Assembly (NCBI GenBank): GCA_011032825.1
Contig: JAADJZ010000002.1
Location: 1,364,001-1,428,000, forward strand
DNA from: Massariosphaeria phaeospora
Taxonomy: Eukaryota > Ascomycota > Dothideomycetes > Pleosporales
Length of the DNA stretch: 64,000 bases
Direction of reading: 5' to 3'
Both the position numbers and the translations under genes were made by a program. The notes beneath the pieces were generated by a model, which was not told the DNA's origin, ran no database searches, and was given only the letters and a program-made list of their open reading frames with translations. This document shows positions 1-11,661 of the stretch, one piece after another (the first letter of the stretch is position 1; every line of letters begins with the position of its first letter).

Positions 1-855
1 GCGCTCGGCAGCGAGATCAGCTAAGGCATCATCGCGGGCAGCCCAAGCCGCTGCAGCGTCCTCGCCCTCGACTGCGACTGCTGGGCCGGCGTCGGGTTTC
101 TTGAGCAGCAGTGGCAGGGACCTGAGCTCCTCGGGCTTGTCCACCATGAGGTCGATGTTGTTGCCGACGCCTCCCAGACGCATCCACGCAGGCTCCTCGT
201 TCAGCTGCACCTTGACGTAGAGGGCTCGACGCGCGCAGTCTTTGGAGCACCACATCTCGACGACCTTCCTGTCGACGATGTCGAGGCCGTGGTCGGTGCG
301 GATGACCTGCTTGGGTGCGTTGGACCGCGCCTTGCCCTTCGAGCCCGGGCACAAGGTGTAGCCGCACTTGTTGACGATGTTGCGCTCCTCGATCAGCGAG
401 TCGTAGTCGGCCGGCGTGAAGGGGATGATGGCCTCGCGGAAGTGGCGCGCGTCGGCGGCGGAGGGGTTGGCGGGGTCCGCGTCGGGCGCCGTGGGCAGCT
501 CCATGAGGGCGAGGACGGCCTCCAGCACGTCGCGCTCGACCTCCTTCCGGTTCTGGATGTCGTTGGCGCGGTTGAGCGCGTTCTCGCGGTCGCAGTCGCG
601 GGGGTTTCTCAGCCGGGCCATGACCCCCGGCTTGTTGGTCTGCTGGAAGGGCGCCATGAGCCGCAGCATGGCGGGCGCGCGGTGGTCGCGGGTGGGCGTG
701 GTGAGAGGCGAGGTGAGGGGGAAGAGGGGGCGGTCGCAGTCCCCTTGTTTGGCGGGGACGGATGTAGTAGAACTTGTGCTCTCCCTGGCTGGTGGCGGAG
801 CGTCGGCGGGGGCTTGGCGCGGGCGGGGGCTTTTCGAAGTGGCTGCTGGCTGCAT
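1..855 (-). CDS. RTR1: Rtr1/RPAP2-family RNA polymerase II CTD phosphatase (3' end cut by window edge)
   Basis: The minus-strand frame opens at the ATG at 855-853 and stays open to base 1, giving 285 visible codons; the C-terminus lies outside the window. Residues 164-207 carry the Rtr1/RPAP2 zinc signature: CGYTLC (C164, C169), then C203 and C207 in CSKDC, followed by an ALYVKVQL stretch typical of the family. Rtr1 proteins dephosphorylate the C-terminal repeat of the largest RNA polymerase II subunit, chiefly Ser5-P, and shuttle between cytoplasm and nucleus. The first ~60 residues are Pro/Ser/Thr-rich and low in complexity, so initiation at the in-frame Met codons at 666 or 654 is possible. 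It lies head to head with bbc1, sharing about 460 bp of upstream sequence. The family call is firm; the exact start is less so. Confidence 0.82.
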   Translation of the reverse strand, partial: MQPAATSKSPRPRQAPADAPPPARESTSSTTSVPAKQGDCDRPLFPLTSPLTTPTRDHRAPAMLRLMAPFQQTNKPGVMARLRNPRDCDRENALNRANDIQNRKEVERDVLEAVLALMELPTAPDADPANPSAADARHFREAIIPFTPADYDSLIEERNIVNKCGYTLCPGSKGKARSNAPKQVIRTDHGLDIVDRKVVEMWCSKDCARRALYVKVQLNEEPAWMRLGGVGNNIDLMVDKPEELRSLPLLLKKPDAGPAVAVEGEDAAAAWAARDDALADLAAER

Positions 856-1315
856 GACGGCAGCACGGCCACCATCACGACGACGACCGACGACCGACGA
901 CCGACGACACCCACCGCCCCCCTCCTGCGCTGCCCTTCCACGCCCGCTTCTTGCTCCCGCCCGCCGCTGTAGGACGGGCTGCTGCCACCGGTGAGGCTCG
1001 CGCTTTGTCCCTGCTCTTGCCGTGCCCTCCTGCCGAGCTGACGTCGCCGCGCGGCAGCCCCCAGGCACGCAAAATCCCGATCCCTCCACCAGCATCTGCT
1101 TCTGCCCGCGCCGACGAGGGCTCCTGGAGCGGCCGTTGCGACGTGGGATATAGACGTCTCCGCGTCCACGACCATCGCCTTCGCGGCCTCCGAAGCTGCC
1201 GACGTGCCTCGGCGGCGACACCGGCGTCCAATCCTCATTGCGTTCCTCGCAGGCTTCCCAGACTGCTCTGTGCCCGGTGGCTGCTCCGTCGCCCCGCAGT
1301 CAATCGCCGACCGCC

Positions 1316-4300
1316 ATGCCGCACTTCAAGGTCAAGGCCATCTACGACTATGCGTCGCCCCACGACGACGACCTCAAGTTCCCGGCCGGCCAGATCATAA
1401 CCGTGACCGAGGAGGAGGATGCCGACTGGTATGTGGGCGAGTACGTCGACGACAGCGGCACCAAGCACGACGGCCTGTTTCCGCGCAACTTCGTCGACAA
1501 GTACGAGCCAGCGCCGCCGCCCCGGCCGAATAGGGCGTCGCGGTACAAGCCGCTGGAGCAGCCAGCCGACGCGGTCGTGGCACCTCCGACGCCCCTGATA
1601 CCGCTGCCTGAGCCAGCCCCCTTCGAGCACGAGGAACTGCAGACGCCGAAGCCCCAGGCGGCACCGGTCGAGCTTGCTCCGCCTCAACTCCCGCCGACAT
1701 CGCCCATCGCGGTCGAGAGCCCGAGGTCCCCGGAACCTGTGCGATCTTCTGAGGTTGTGCAGGACCCTGTGCCAGCCCCAAAGCCAGTGGCAGCCGCCCC
1801 CGCTGCGAAGAAGGCGCCGCCCCCGGTGGCCGCCAAGTCGAGTTCGTTCCTGGACCGCATTGCTGCTTTCAATGCCCCTACTGCGGCACCAATCCAGCCC
1901 TTCAAGCCGAGCGGCGGACCTCCGGCGTCGTTCATCAAGAAGCCGTTTGTTGCTCCGCCCCCGAGCCGCAATGCCTATGTGCCACCGCCGCGCGAGGCTC
2001 CCCAGGTGAAGACATATCGTCGTGACGAGGATCCAGAGATCGCCGAGCGCCGAGCGCAAGAGCAGGAAAACGCCGAGAAAGCAGGGCTCGTCGGCCGTGG
2101 TGCTCCCACTTCGAATGATGCAGAGGAAGAGGATCAGCCGAAGCCCACAAGCCTGAAAGAGCGTATAGCCCTGTTACAGAAACAGCAGGCAGAACAGGCC
2201 GAGCGGGCTGCTGCAACTTCGCACAAGGAGAAGCCAAAGAAACCTCCCATGAGGAAGCGGACCGAATCCCACGATGGCAGAGACCCGGTAGCTGATGGCG
2301 GGGCGCTGGAACAGGTGGCTAGTGGCGAGTCGAAAGCGCGTGCATCTATTGAACATGGTCGTCCACCGCGATCCGCACATGGTATGAAGTCGCCTGATGT
2401 CTCGTCAGCGCCTCGTGAGTTCCTTAGCGATGCGAACGACGCCGACCAGTCAGGTGCAGGCGACACGGAGGATGCCGAGGGAACATCTACCAGTGTGGAA
2501 GAGGACGAAGATCGAGCAAAAAGTCGACAGGTACCCCCGCCGCGAGCTGCTGCTGCACCATTGAACGAGCCTGATGTCGGTGACGAGGACGGCGCCGTAG
2601 ACGAGGTGGAGGAGGAGGAAGAAGAGAATGAGATGGATGCTGAGGCCAGACGGAAGCTCGAACTGAGGGAACGCATGGCGAAGATGAGTGGCGGTATGGG
2701 CATGGCCGGTATGTTTGGAGGAGGTCTTCCGATGGGACAACTTCCACCCAAAAAAAAGAAATCTGTTCCGGAGAAAAGGTCGACCGGTGACAGCGAGGAG
2801 CACGCAGTGCCACAGCAACGTGTCGCCATGTTCCCGATGCCTGGAATGCCTGTCAAGAGTCCTGAGTCTGAGGATAGGCAACTGGCCGTGGAGAAGGAGG
2901 ACTCGACGTCTCATCCGATCACTGAGGCACATGCAGCCGACGAGGTCCCAGATATGGAGGACTTGCCATCTCAGTCGGTTCCGCGAACGCCAACAGCAGA
3001 GCATCCACCGCCCATACCAGCTGACAGTAAGTTTCTGATTTCTCGAAAACCTGTAAATCGTCTTGTCCGTGAGAACCTGCATTGTTTTCAGTTGTCGACC
3101 TCCGAGACTGTGTCAAAGACCTATGTTGCCTTTGACGGGGTGTCGGAGTATGTCATGACTGTGAGCGTGTCCAGTATGTTCGGATGACATCTCTGCGCGA
3201 AATCCCTTCTCTTTCCCTTTTGCTGATAGTGGATAGAGCGACCTGCACCTCCTCGTATGCCGACTGATCGGCCAGTGCCTCCTCCTGTTTTATCAGCCTG
3301 TGAGTTTTTTCGTCCATTTTTTTCGAAGTCGTGCTGAGTGTTTTAGCTCGACCTATGTTGCCTCAAGTACGCTCGCCGAGTCCTGGATCCGAGTCTGGCG
3401 ACGAGATGACTGATGCTCCTGCGCCGCACTCTGCTACGTCGCCTAGGACACCTTCAGCATTCCCATTGTCGAAACGGAGTTCGTATTTGGCATCCGATGA
3501 ACTGTCACAAGACTCGCCTGATAGGCGCGTTCCACCCATACCAATCGGGAGCCCGACTATGTCGCCAGTGACGTCGAGACCGCCACCGCCACCGCCTCCT
3601 CCAGGTGTACCTCCATCTCGACAGGGGACTATGGAGCGGATGTCGAAAAAGCTCGATCGCGAAGGTGAAACCGACTATGAGGGCGATTATGATACCGACA
3701 TTGCGTCTGGTGCAACGCACAAGGATGCTCTGAAAGCACACGTTCGAGAGTTGAGTGTCGACGCTAACACGCTGGCTGGCGAGGCGACGTCGTCAGTTCG
3801 CTCACCGACAACTTCATCAGGGCTTCCACCGCTGCCTCCGACGGTTCCACGTGCTGTTCCGCCTCCCCCTCCACAGCAACCACCAAGTCGTATGTCTCTG
3901 GATGCTCCTCGGGGTGCACCACCGCCACCTCCGATCCCGCCGCCATCGAGAGACGTCCGAAAGGATGACGTTGATGAAGACGACGAGGAATATGATCCGT
4001 ATCGGTATGTTGGCCCACCGCGTGCTGTACCCCTGGCTCCTAAGGGTATGCCGCCGCCGCCACAGAGTCAACCCCCACCGCCACAGAATCGGTCTCTACC
4101 CCCACTGGTTCCTCCTGTGCCACCTGGAATGCCTCCAATGCCGCAGCAGCAGGCAGCTGAGTCATCGGACGAGGACGAGTTATACTCAGCACCTCCACGA
4201 AAGTCTCACGACAGGCCACCACCACCGCCGCCTCAGGCTCCTCCTCATCAGCAAAGGCCTCCACCACCACCTCAAGAGCGTGTGGCACCTCTGCCTCCAC

Positions 4301-5154
4301 CAGCAGAGCCCCCAAGAGCGCCGGTGGGTCGTAAGTCACTGGATGTGAACCGAGTTGTACAGGGGAGAGCCTCCATGGATCAGTCTCGCCCTTCCGCTAG
4401 TCAGGATTTCATTGCCACGGACGTCGACCTTGGCGCTTCGTCACACTGGTGGACGCAACCAAACATGCCTCCTCCCGCACTTCAGAAGCGCAAGGATGTG
4501 TTGCTCCATTTGGATGAGGAACGGTCCGGAAACTTTGTCGAGAAAACTGTCTACGTTCTCCACATGGATTATTCGCAGACCGTGGTCACTGCCCGTTTTG
4601 ATGCTTCCAATGTTTCCGACGTCGAGCTTGAGCAGCGTCAGGAGCCTCCGCCAGCCCGCCTTCGTCAAGACCAGTTGGAAAACGCCCACGAGGAGTATGG
4701 CCGTCGGATCGCCAAAGACGTCGAAGGCAAGCAAAACACCGTGGTCGGGGATGGCACACCTCACGGCCTGATTCTCGAGCTTCTACGGCCCTACAGCGGC
4801 GCTCTTCATCCCGTCTCGACGCGCTCCTTTGGCGCCCTGGTGTATGCTAATCTCGCGAATGCGTCCACGCAGCAGTATGACGAGATCCGCCCCGGCGATG
4901 TCATCTCTTTCCGCAATGCCAAGTTTCAGGGGAAGCATGGGTCGCTGCATGCCAAATACGCGGTCGATGTCGGAAAGCCGGACCATGTTGGTGTCGTTGT
5001 CGAATGGGATGGGTCGAAGAAGAAGGTTAGGGTGTGGGAGCAGGGGCGTGAGAGTAAGAAAGTTAAACCTGAGAGCTTTCGTATGGGAGACCTGAGGTCT
5101 GGCGAGGTGCGAGTGTGGCGTGTGATGGGTCGTGCTTGGGTGGGTTGGAATTAA
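1316..5154 (+). CDS. BBC1: Bbc1-like SH3 protein of cortical actin patches
   Basis: Exons 1316-3026, 3237-3299 and 3347-5154 join in frame to about 1193 residues. Residues 1-60 form an SH3 domain (ALYDY-type start AIYDYASPHDDDL, then WYVGEY and GLFPRNFV). The middle is acidic, Lys/Glu-rich and strongly proline-rich, with several PPPPP runs. Residues ~957-1193 form a globular C-terminal domain beginning HWWTQPNMPP, as in fungal Bbc1/Mti1 proteins. In yeast, Bbc1 binds type I myosin and the WASP homologue and restrains Arp2/3-driven actin assembly at endocytic sites. An upstream in-frame extension exists, but it has no SH3-like content, so I start at the ATG that begins MPHFKVKA. The first intron (210 bp) is the least certain part of the model. 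Long antisense open frames over this gene are composition shadows. Confidence 0.85.
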
Positions 5155-5384
5155 TGAATGTGTCGAGGTTTTGGTTGTCGGAAACTTCGATAGAGGAGAA
5201 GGGGTGAGGTGTGAGGTGTGAGGTGTAGAAGGAGAGTATGACCTGTGGTTTGTAAGTAAAGACGAAAAGAAAGAGAGAGAGAGAGATATGTGCCCTGCGT
5301 GGCTGAGGCATGGCCACCGAGACTCGCTCAGGCGTTACCGGTCGAATGAAGAGAGTTTCTGCCCACTTACTGTTTGGTGCTTGC

Positions 5385-6195
5385 TTACACGCCGATCATG
5401 CCGTATTCGCGCGTCAGCTCCCACGGCGTCGAGACTTGGAGGTGATGTCGAAGAGCCCTGAGGCCTACGACGCTCTCGCTCTTGTCCGTGGCCAGGAACT
5501 CTTTCTCCATGTCCCTTAGCACTCTGACCTGGTCGGTGCCCGCAACAACGTACCGGGCCTCGTAGTCGTCGAGGGTGAAGAACCAGTCGGAGATGCCGAA
5601 TTGGATGCCCGTCAGGTCCATCACGAAGCTGTGCCCGTCTGGGCACAGGATTACCAGGTAGTCGTGCCGGCTCATGGAGCCTCGCGGCCACTCGTGCTCG
5701 TTGATGAAGATGCGGCGGGGCTTGATGCTCGCTGAGCGCCACGAGACGCGAGCGCGGTGGATGCCTAGGTGGGCTTTTCATGTTAGTCGCTATAATTAAT
5801 GTCCCTCGAGCTCCAAAACCAAGATAAAACAAAACAAAACAAGACCAAGAACTCACCTCGAAGCAGCCACTCGACGAAGCCGCGGAAGACGAAACACGCG
5901 TCCACGCAGCAGTTGGCGTTCAGCACGCTGAGCCACATGTCCTAGCTCGCGAGTAGTCGACCTCGCTGACGCCCTCGACGCCGGCTGGCAGCCACGGCAG
6001 CACACCGAACAGCAGCCATAAGGTGACGCGAGCACACGGCTGCGTGACCCAGTAGCTGGCCTGGGGCAGGTGCTGGATCCAGGCGCGCTGCGGGTTGCTG
6101 TCGAGGAGGTGCTGGAACCACACCTGCGCGCAGATGGTGACTGTGGCGCGGATGGTGGTGTGTAGTGGGGTGGGGTGGATGGTGCGGTGGGCCAT
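5385..6195 (-). CDS. Unrecognised fungal protein, probable frame disruption between exons
   Basis: Three coding pieces are visible on the minus strand. The first runs from the ATG at 6195 (MAHRTIHPTP) to about 5946. The second ends at 5857 and reads MWLSVLNANCCVDACFVFRG. After a clean 92-bp intron (5856-5765, GTGAGT...TAG, phase 1) the third runs 5764-5385 and reads IHRARVSW, INEHEWPRG, LVILCPDGHSF, GISDWFF and ends EYGMIGV. The first two pieces lie in different frames: a TAG precedes the second at ~5940. A 62-bp intron with a weak GTGCTG donor could join them; otherwise a one-base frameshift is needed. The restored product would be about 250 residues with a hydrophobic stretch near VTLWLLFG. 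I do not recognise the family. The upstream region is rich in CT on the coding strand, as in many fungal promoters. Confidence 0.6.
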
Positions 6196-6300
6196 TGCGG
6201 TGGCTGGAGAGTGAGAGAGAGAGTGTGTGTGTGAGTGAGAGAGAGAGATAGAGCGAGAGAGATAGAGAGAGGGGGTGAGAGTGAGAGCAGGTCGGTGGGA
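6196..6300 (-). promoter_or_regulatory. Pyrimidine-rich promoter / GA-GT microsatellite
   Basis: On the plus strand 6208-6290 is nearly pure purine with a GT run (GAGAGAGA, GTGTGTGTG, GAGATAGAGA); on the coding strand of the gene starting at 6195 this is a CT/CA-rich tract directly before the ATG. Such CT-rich tracts commonly lie just upstream of transcription starts in filamentous fungi. The same stretch is also a plain microsatellite, so the regulatory role is inferred. Confidence 0.4.
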
Positions 6301-7345
6301 GGGCGAAATTGCAAGAGCAAAATGCGTCGTGGGCGATTTGGTGCTGGAATCTTCCTCGCTAGCGGGGCGGGCGTGGGGGGACAGGGCACGATCAGCAACA
6401 GTGAAGAAAAGTGCTCAAAAAAACGTAGTTCGCGTGGGGGGGCAAGACTGGTGTGCAGAGGAGGGCAAGACGCGCACTGCTACACTGCACGGCTCTGCAA
6501 AGCCGTTTTGGCCCTGCAAGGCTCCCTGTATGTACATTTCGTCTCTGCAGCTGGAGCCAGAATCGCTACTGGCCTTTTTCTGCTATGGTGGCGGGCACCA
6601 GCGCCGGCTACTTGAGGGTGTGCGTGGTTCGGCATTGTTGTGATCTATGTACGCACGCGCTTGCACACGCTCCACGTCTGCATGATGGCGTGCTCAACTC
6701 GAGGGCCTTTAGAGCTTGTGGACGTTATTGCGAGTCTCTACGCTGCACTCTTGCGGCTTTTGCACTGGAACTCGAGGGTGTTGGTGAGTGCTAGGATGGC
6801 TTTTGCATGGCTGTTTAGGAACGCGGGGGCGGGGCACGATTGGGCGGAGAGGCTGAGCTGGCCTGAACTGAACTGACATTGGGTACAAGGTGATAGGAAT
6901 AGTGTATACATGTTGAGTGTTCGCGTTGGCGATTTATACGTGGGATTGGGTGTAGTTGGCCAAACTACTCCATGCCCGAGGTATATTGACAAGATGCCAA
7001 ATGTGAACCCAACGCACACGCCAAACGAAGGGCGTATGAGCGCGTTGCAGTCTCTAATCAACAGGACTAGCGTGTCGAGTGTAAAGTGATAGGCTGACTA
7101 CAATGCGGAAGTCATGGGCGGTTTGTCTCGCTGTGAGATTGGGATTATGGAGATATTGGCACATGGAACAACTACTCTCTAATTACCTTTACGCATTGGA
7201 CACGATAGGCTATGGTGGACTCGAGATGTGTTGATTAAATTACACAAGGATTGGGGATCTGAAAAAGAGATAACTATGCAAATTCTCTAGGTTATTGGCA
7301 GGCAAGACACAAGTTCAGACGGTACGTTGCATGAGTTTTGCGTCG
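6301..7345. other. Intergenic, no gene seen
   Basis: The stretch between the CT-rich promoter and the stop codon of the protease-lectin gene contains several overlapping open frames of 60-126 codons on both strands. None has a domain, biased codon use or a credible splice model. The left part is G-rich; 6880-7290 becomes AT-richer and probably holds the 3' flank of the minus-strand gene ending at 7346. Confidence 0.5.
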
Positions 7346-10300
7346 CTACCATATCGCTACCCACGTTACCACGACCTTGCTAAAATCGACAGCCGATCCT
7401 TCTCCCCCCATGATCCCCATCCACATCTTCTCCGGCGTCACCCAATTATTTATCACCCCACAGCTGAATGGCCCTATCTTCTCGCCCAACGCGAAGTCCC
7501 GCAATGCCATAAACACATTCGGGCTGTGAGAGAATGGCGTCTCTCTGAAGAAGATGTCTGGAGAAGTTTTCCCAACAGGGCCGTGCACGTAGGTTCCACT
7601 CTGCACATTGATTGCAGATTTATCGTAGGCCATCCAGCCACACGTGGTCATCTTGCTGCCGGCGACTCCCAGATAAACAGTCAGCTTGAACGAGGTTGTA
7701 GTAACGTCGGAGACTTGGCAGAGTGCGCCTTGCTTCGGGGCCTGCACGTGGAAGCCTTGGAGCCAAACGACGACCTCGGGGACGGATGGGTATGCGGTCT
7801 CGAACGAGATGGTCTTGACAATGGTATCGCTGGCTTCGGCCGCCTCGGTGATTGAGCCTATCTGGATGCTCGCCCCAATGTCGGGAAACGTGAGATAGTC
7901 GTTCTCAAGCATCTCAGGAGTGTCCCTCGCTTCTTGATAGAGAACGGGGCGTTTATCGTCCATCTCAGCTCGAGTCAGCACATGCGTTTGTGCCGTGTCT
8001 TTGGAGATTAGCCGGCTGATACCATGGATAAACTTGAATGTATCCGAGGGCACTAGGTAGCGTGTCTGCACAGTGGTGGTAGTCCGGGCGACCTTAAACC
8101 ATGGATGTTCATATCCCGATAGCGGATTGCCGTCCGCGAATTTGACGGTGCCCGAAAGCCTTGGTTTCATTGCAAGGACAGTCTGCTCTCTTGTCGAGCT
8201 TAGTGTAAGCTCCAAATCGCGATTTTTCTGCTCCGCTGCGCGCTTGTCCGTCTCGAGCACTTCCAGCAGTGTCCGAGATTCGGCATCTGCTGATTTCTTC
8301 TCCTCCTGTGCTTTTGCCAGCTTCGTCTTCAACTCGTCGATCTCTTTGGGAACACCAGCGCCGTTCTTATGTTCTGCGATGCACACGCTGACTAGGCCCT
8401 GGAGATTCGTGACTGTGGATTTCTGAGAATCCAGTTTTGTTTGCAGGTCCCTGACGTCTAGTCTCAGTTGCTCTCGTACTGTTTCTAGTGCTTTGCAGCT
8501 CTGCTCTTTGGTTAGCGATATGTCACCCGCTATGGAAAGAGAGCTTACTAGTTCCCACTTGGTGATCTCTTTCCGCAGGATGGCCTCCTCGTCCCAGAAT
8601 CTTAGTGATGCTGGCATTGGGATTTTCTGCATTCATTGTCAGATACTAGATAGAAGGTAGATGTATATGAATGCTTACTGGGAACAATTGCTTGAAGATC
8701 AAGGATCCCATGTACTGCCAATACGCCGGATACTTCGCGACTACAGTGTCGATGTCCTTGACAAAACCGCCCTTCGTGTTTGGTTAGCCAAATCTACAAG
8801 TAAGCAGTCCAATTATCACGGGGGACCTACCTGCCGAACGAATTGTTCAGCTTGGAGCACCAATCGTGTGCCGATTTGAGCTGCAATACCCGCATCGACC
8901 ACCTCAAGAGCAGCGGTTTCGAACGGGCTGGAGTCCAAGTCGACCCCTCCTTGGGACACGATCTCTAGCGACTCAACAATTCTCTCAAACGTGGCAATAT
9001 CATGTTCGACAAATTCACGCTCGACAGGGCGATTCAGTGTGTCATTGACGTGGGTGTAGGATTCTTTGAAGCTGAAAGACAGTCAGGAATGTATTGATGA
9101 AGCTATTTGAAGTTGGATGCATTACTCTGAAGGGACATCAATGTCTATCGTGTTTGCCTTTTCCATGAAATCCCCTCCCTTGGTCACGAGCGTGTTGTTG
9201 AACTTTCCGCGCAACTGCGAAAAGATCTCGTTGTTGAAGTCGCACTGGTACTGGTTATAGGTGAAGTCGAGCTTGATATCTTCGTACGAGCTCTTGAGCA
9301 CCGTGTATTTGGTCAGCGATGCGTCAGTCTTAAAGTTGATGACACGAATGACTAGGGTGCTTGATTAGCGATAGGTTCAACGCAGAGCGGCTGAGCATCT
9401 CACCAGGCTGAACAGTTTGGGAGGCATCTTGCCATTCGTAACGGGTTAGCATGATGAAATACTGCATCTGTTGGTCATCTGTGGTTTTCGAGGCGACCTC
9501 AATGTTGGACGAGATAGCCGAAAGAGCACCGTGGAGAGAGTTGAAGACGCTGTTGGGGACAGAAAATCCTGCCAGAAGGACGTCGATGAGTTCCCTGTGA
9601 AACTTCGTTGTCTGACATCTAAAATGACGAGTTTGCGTCTCATCCTGAGTTTTTGCGAACCTAGGAGGAGTCAGTAAGAAATTCAATGAAATGTTTGCAC
9701 GGTAAACTGACCATGTGCTTCCTCGCATTAGGTAATCAAAAACCACTGAAGTGTAGGTCGACCGTTTCGCCTTTGAACGCCCATCCTGTGCGTTGGATAG
9801 CGCACCAGAGTCAATCTTTTCCTGAGTCTTGATGGCTGAGAGACTGGATGCCCAGCTTTGCCAGAGCTTGACATTGTCCACAACCCTGTTCAGCTCAACC
9901 AGAGCTTTTCCTTGAAGTCCGTCTGGCTTGAAGTTGACGAAAAAGGTAGTCTGAAGGTCGGGATCCGCTTTACGTTTGGCGGATGCAGCGTCAAGTAGTT
10001 CTTCTTGCGTTCGAGCAGTCATGGCACCGCTTTCCTTGAACGCATGGGTAGCCATCTTTTCCGGAATGTGAGTACACATGATAGCAGTCCCGTACTTCCT
10101 GGGTGCAGTTTCGCGGTTCCGGTTCCGAGCTATGAAGTCGCGTAGATCGTTCGAAGAGCGACTGCCTCCGCCCAAATCGGCATCCTCGGTATCATGTATA
10201 CCTTCGTCATCCTGATGTGGATTGACCATGCTCTCCATTTCTCGGAGGGCATCAACATGTGAACTGGAGGCTACGGCAGAGCCACTGCCATCACTCTGAG

Positions 10301-11661
10301 AACCACTGCCATCACTCTGTGTCGCGTAGGGATTTCCGATGCGTCCGTGTTCTTTTCCACGTGTCTTTGAGACACCATTGAAGAGTCCACCGGACCTGTA
10401 GTCACTGGGAGAAGTTTGTGCAGTCTTCGAGGACGAAATGCTAATGTATTCGAGGTTACGAATTCCCGATGGTGCGCCCGTGGGTATTTTCTTGGTATTG
10501 GGCCATGGTTGATTGGTTCCCTTGGCCGCTAAAGCTGTGGTGTAGTCGGAGAAGGTGTTTCCATACGGTCCAATGACTGAGCCGTAATTGGGGAAACCGC
10601 CTTCTGCGTGAACACCGACTTTGACTAGTTAGTGTCCTGTCGCGGGGATTGCGAGGCAAGGGACTTACTCGGACGGATCTCTCCAGAATGGGGCGTACGC
10701 TGGAGAATAGGGGAGCCCGACTCCCCATTGGCCGTATCGATCTCGTAGCTGAGAAAACCGTTACGAGCAACATCAATCTTGGTAACAGCCCAATGTTCAT
10801 ACATCTCGTTGCCGTCGTTGATATCGCCAGGGTAGCCAACGACGCCGAGATCCATGCCTTTGGAAGCAACCGGAGTGTCCTCGAATCTGAATGGGGTTAT
10901 TCCATCGAATGGGCGTTCTAGCTGAATCTGTGTATATGTTAGCACTTAAACAACACTCAGTGAAGGATTGTCCTACAAAACCGACGTCGTGAACTAGACC
11001 GTAAGTCTTGATGTATTCAACAGGAGCCGCGGCGAACTTCCCGAGGCGCATCTGACAATTTTTGTCTCGTTTGGCCGCAGACTCTGGGCCTATGTACCCA
11101 ACATAAGCTTTAATGTACTGCAGGTATCCCCCCTTGCTATCGTAAAGGCAATGCCCTGCAGTGACGACGATGTCATCTTCAATCAGCCAACCAGTGGCCA
11201 TGTACTCAGTACCGCTGCTACGAGAGTATCCCATGATGAGTTTACAGATTGCTGGGACGTGTTAGCAGGTAATACAGACAGATGGGCGCTTTTCGACCGT
11301 CGCTGCCTGGAAGACGTCTTACATCGGTATTTTCCCCCAGGCCGGATGTGTTGTTCAGCAACCTTTGCACGGCGGTCACCGAACATTCCCAAGCTCTCAG
11401 TACGTCGCTGTCGACTGGCCAGGGTGGGGTTGCTCTGGTTCGGGCTACCGAGATCCCATACAGCGGCCACCGTGCTTCGCATGCTCAGTCAGTCATGGCT
11501 CCATAGTACGGATGATGTCCTCACTTGTTCATCAAGTTGATCGAACGAATGACGTTCAACGACTCATCAATGCTGGCATCCACATCCGCCTCGTACCCAT
11601 CGGGGTGGCCTCCTCGTGATTCGTTGTTCACTCTTCCCCGGGGATAAGCATGACCGTTCAT
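7346..11661 (-). CDS. Trypsin/V8-like serine protease fused to coiled coil and H-type lectin repeats
   Basis: Ten exons join in frame: 11661-11525, 11474-11323, 11251-10977, 10927-10669, 10624-9712, 9660-9404, 9351-9126, 9071-8831, 8771-8679 and 8626-7346 (introns 44-71 bp, several with CTAAC/CTGAC branch sites), giving about 1277 residues. Residues ~90-290 are a chymotrypsin-fold serine protease: GKYRS, then VTAGHC (H130), HDVGF (D185) and GESGSP (S258). Residues ~300-850 are unrecognised. Residues ~889-995 form a coiled coil. Residues ~1110-1177 match H-type lectins (VKTISFETAYPSVPEVVVW...GWMAYD), and a related repeat follows to the C-terminus. No signal peptide is visible, so a cytosolic protease is likely. 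It may be autoproteolytic or ligand-triggered, which is inference. Two genes instead of one is the main alternative, but every join keeps frame and has good splice sites. Confidence 0.75.

Noticed and set aside
1235..2856. Long minus-strand open frames (up to 274 codons) opposite the Bbc1 gene
   Set aside because: They are antisense shadows of a GC- and proline-rich coding sequence, with no domain and no ATG-led conserved start.
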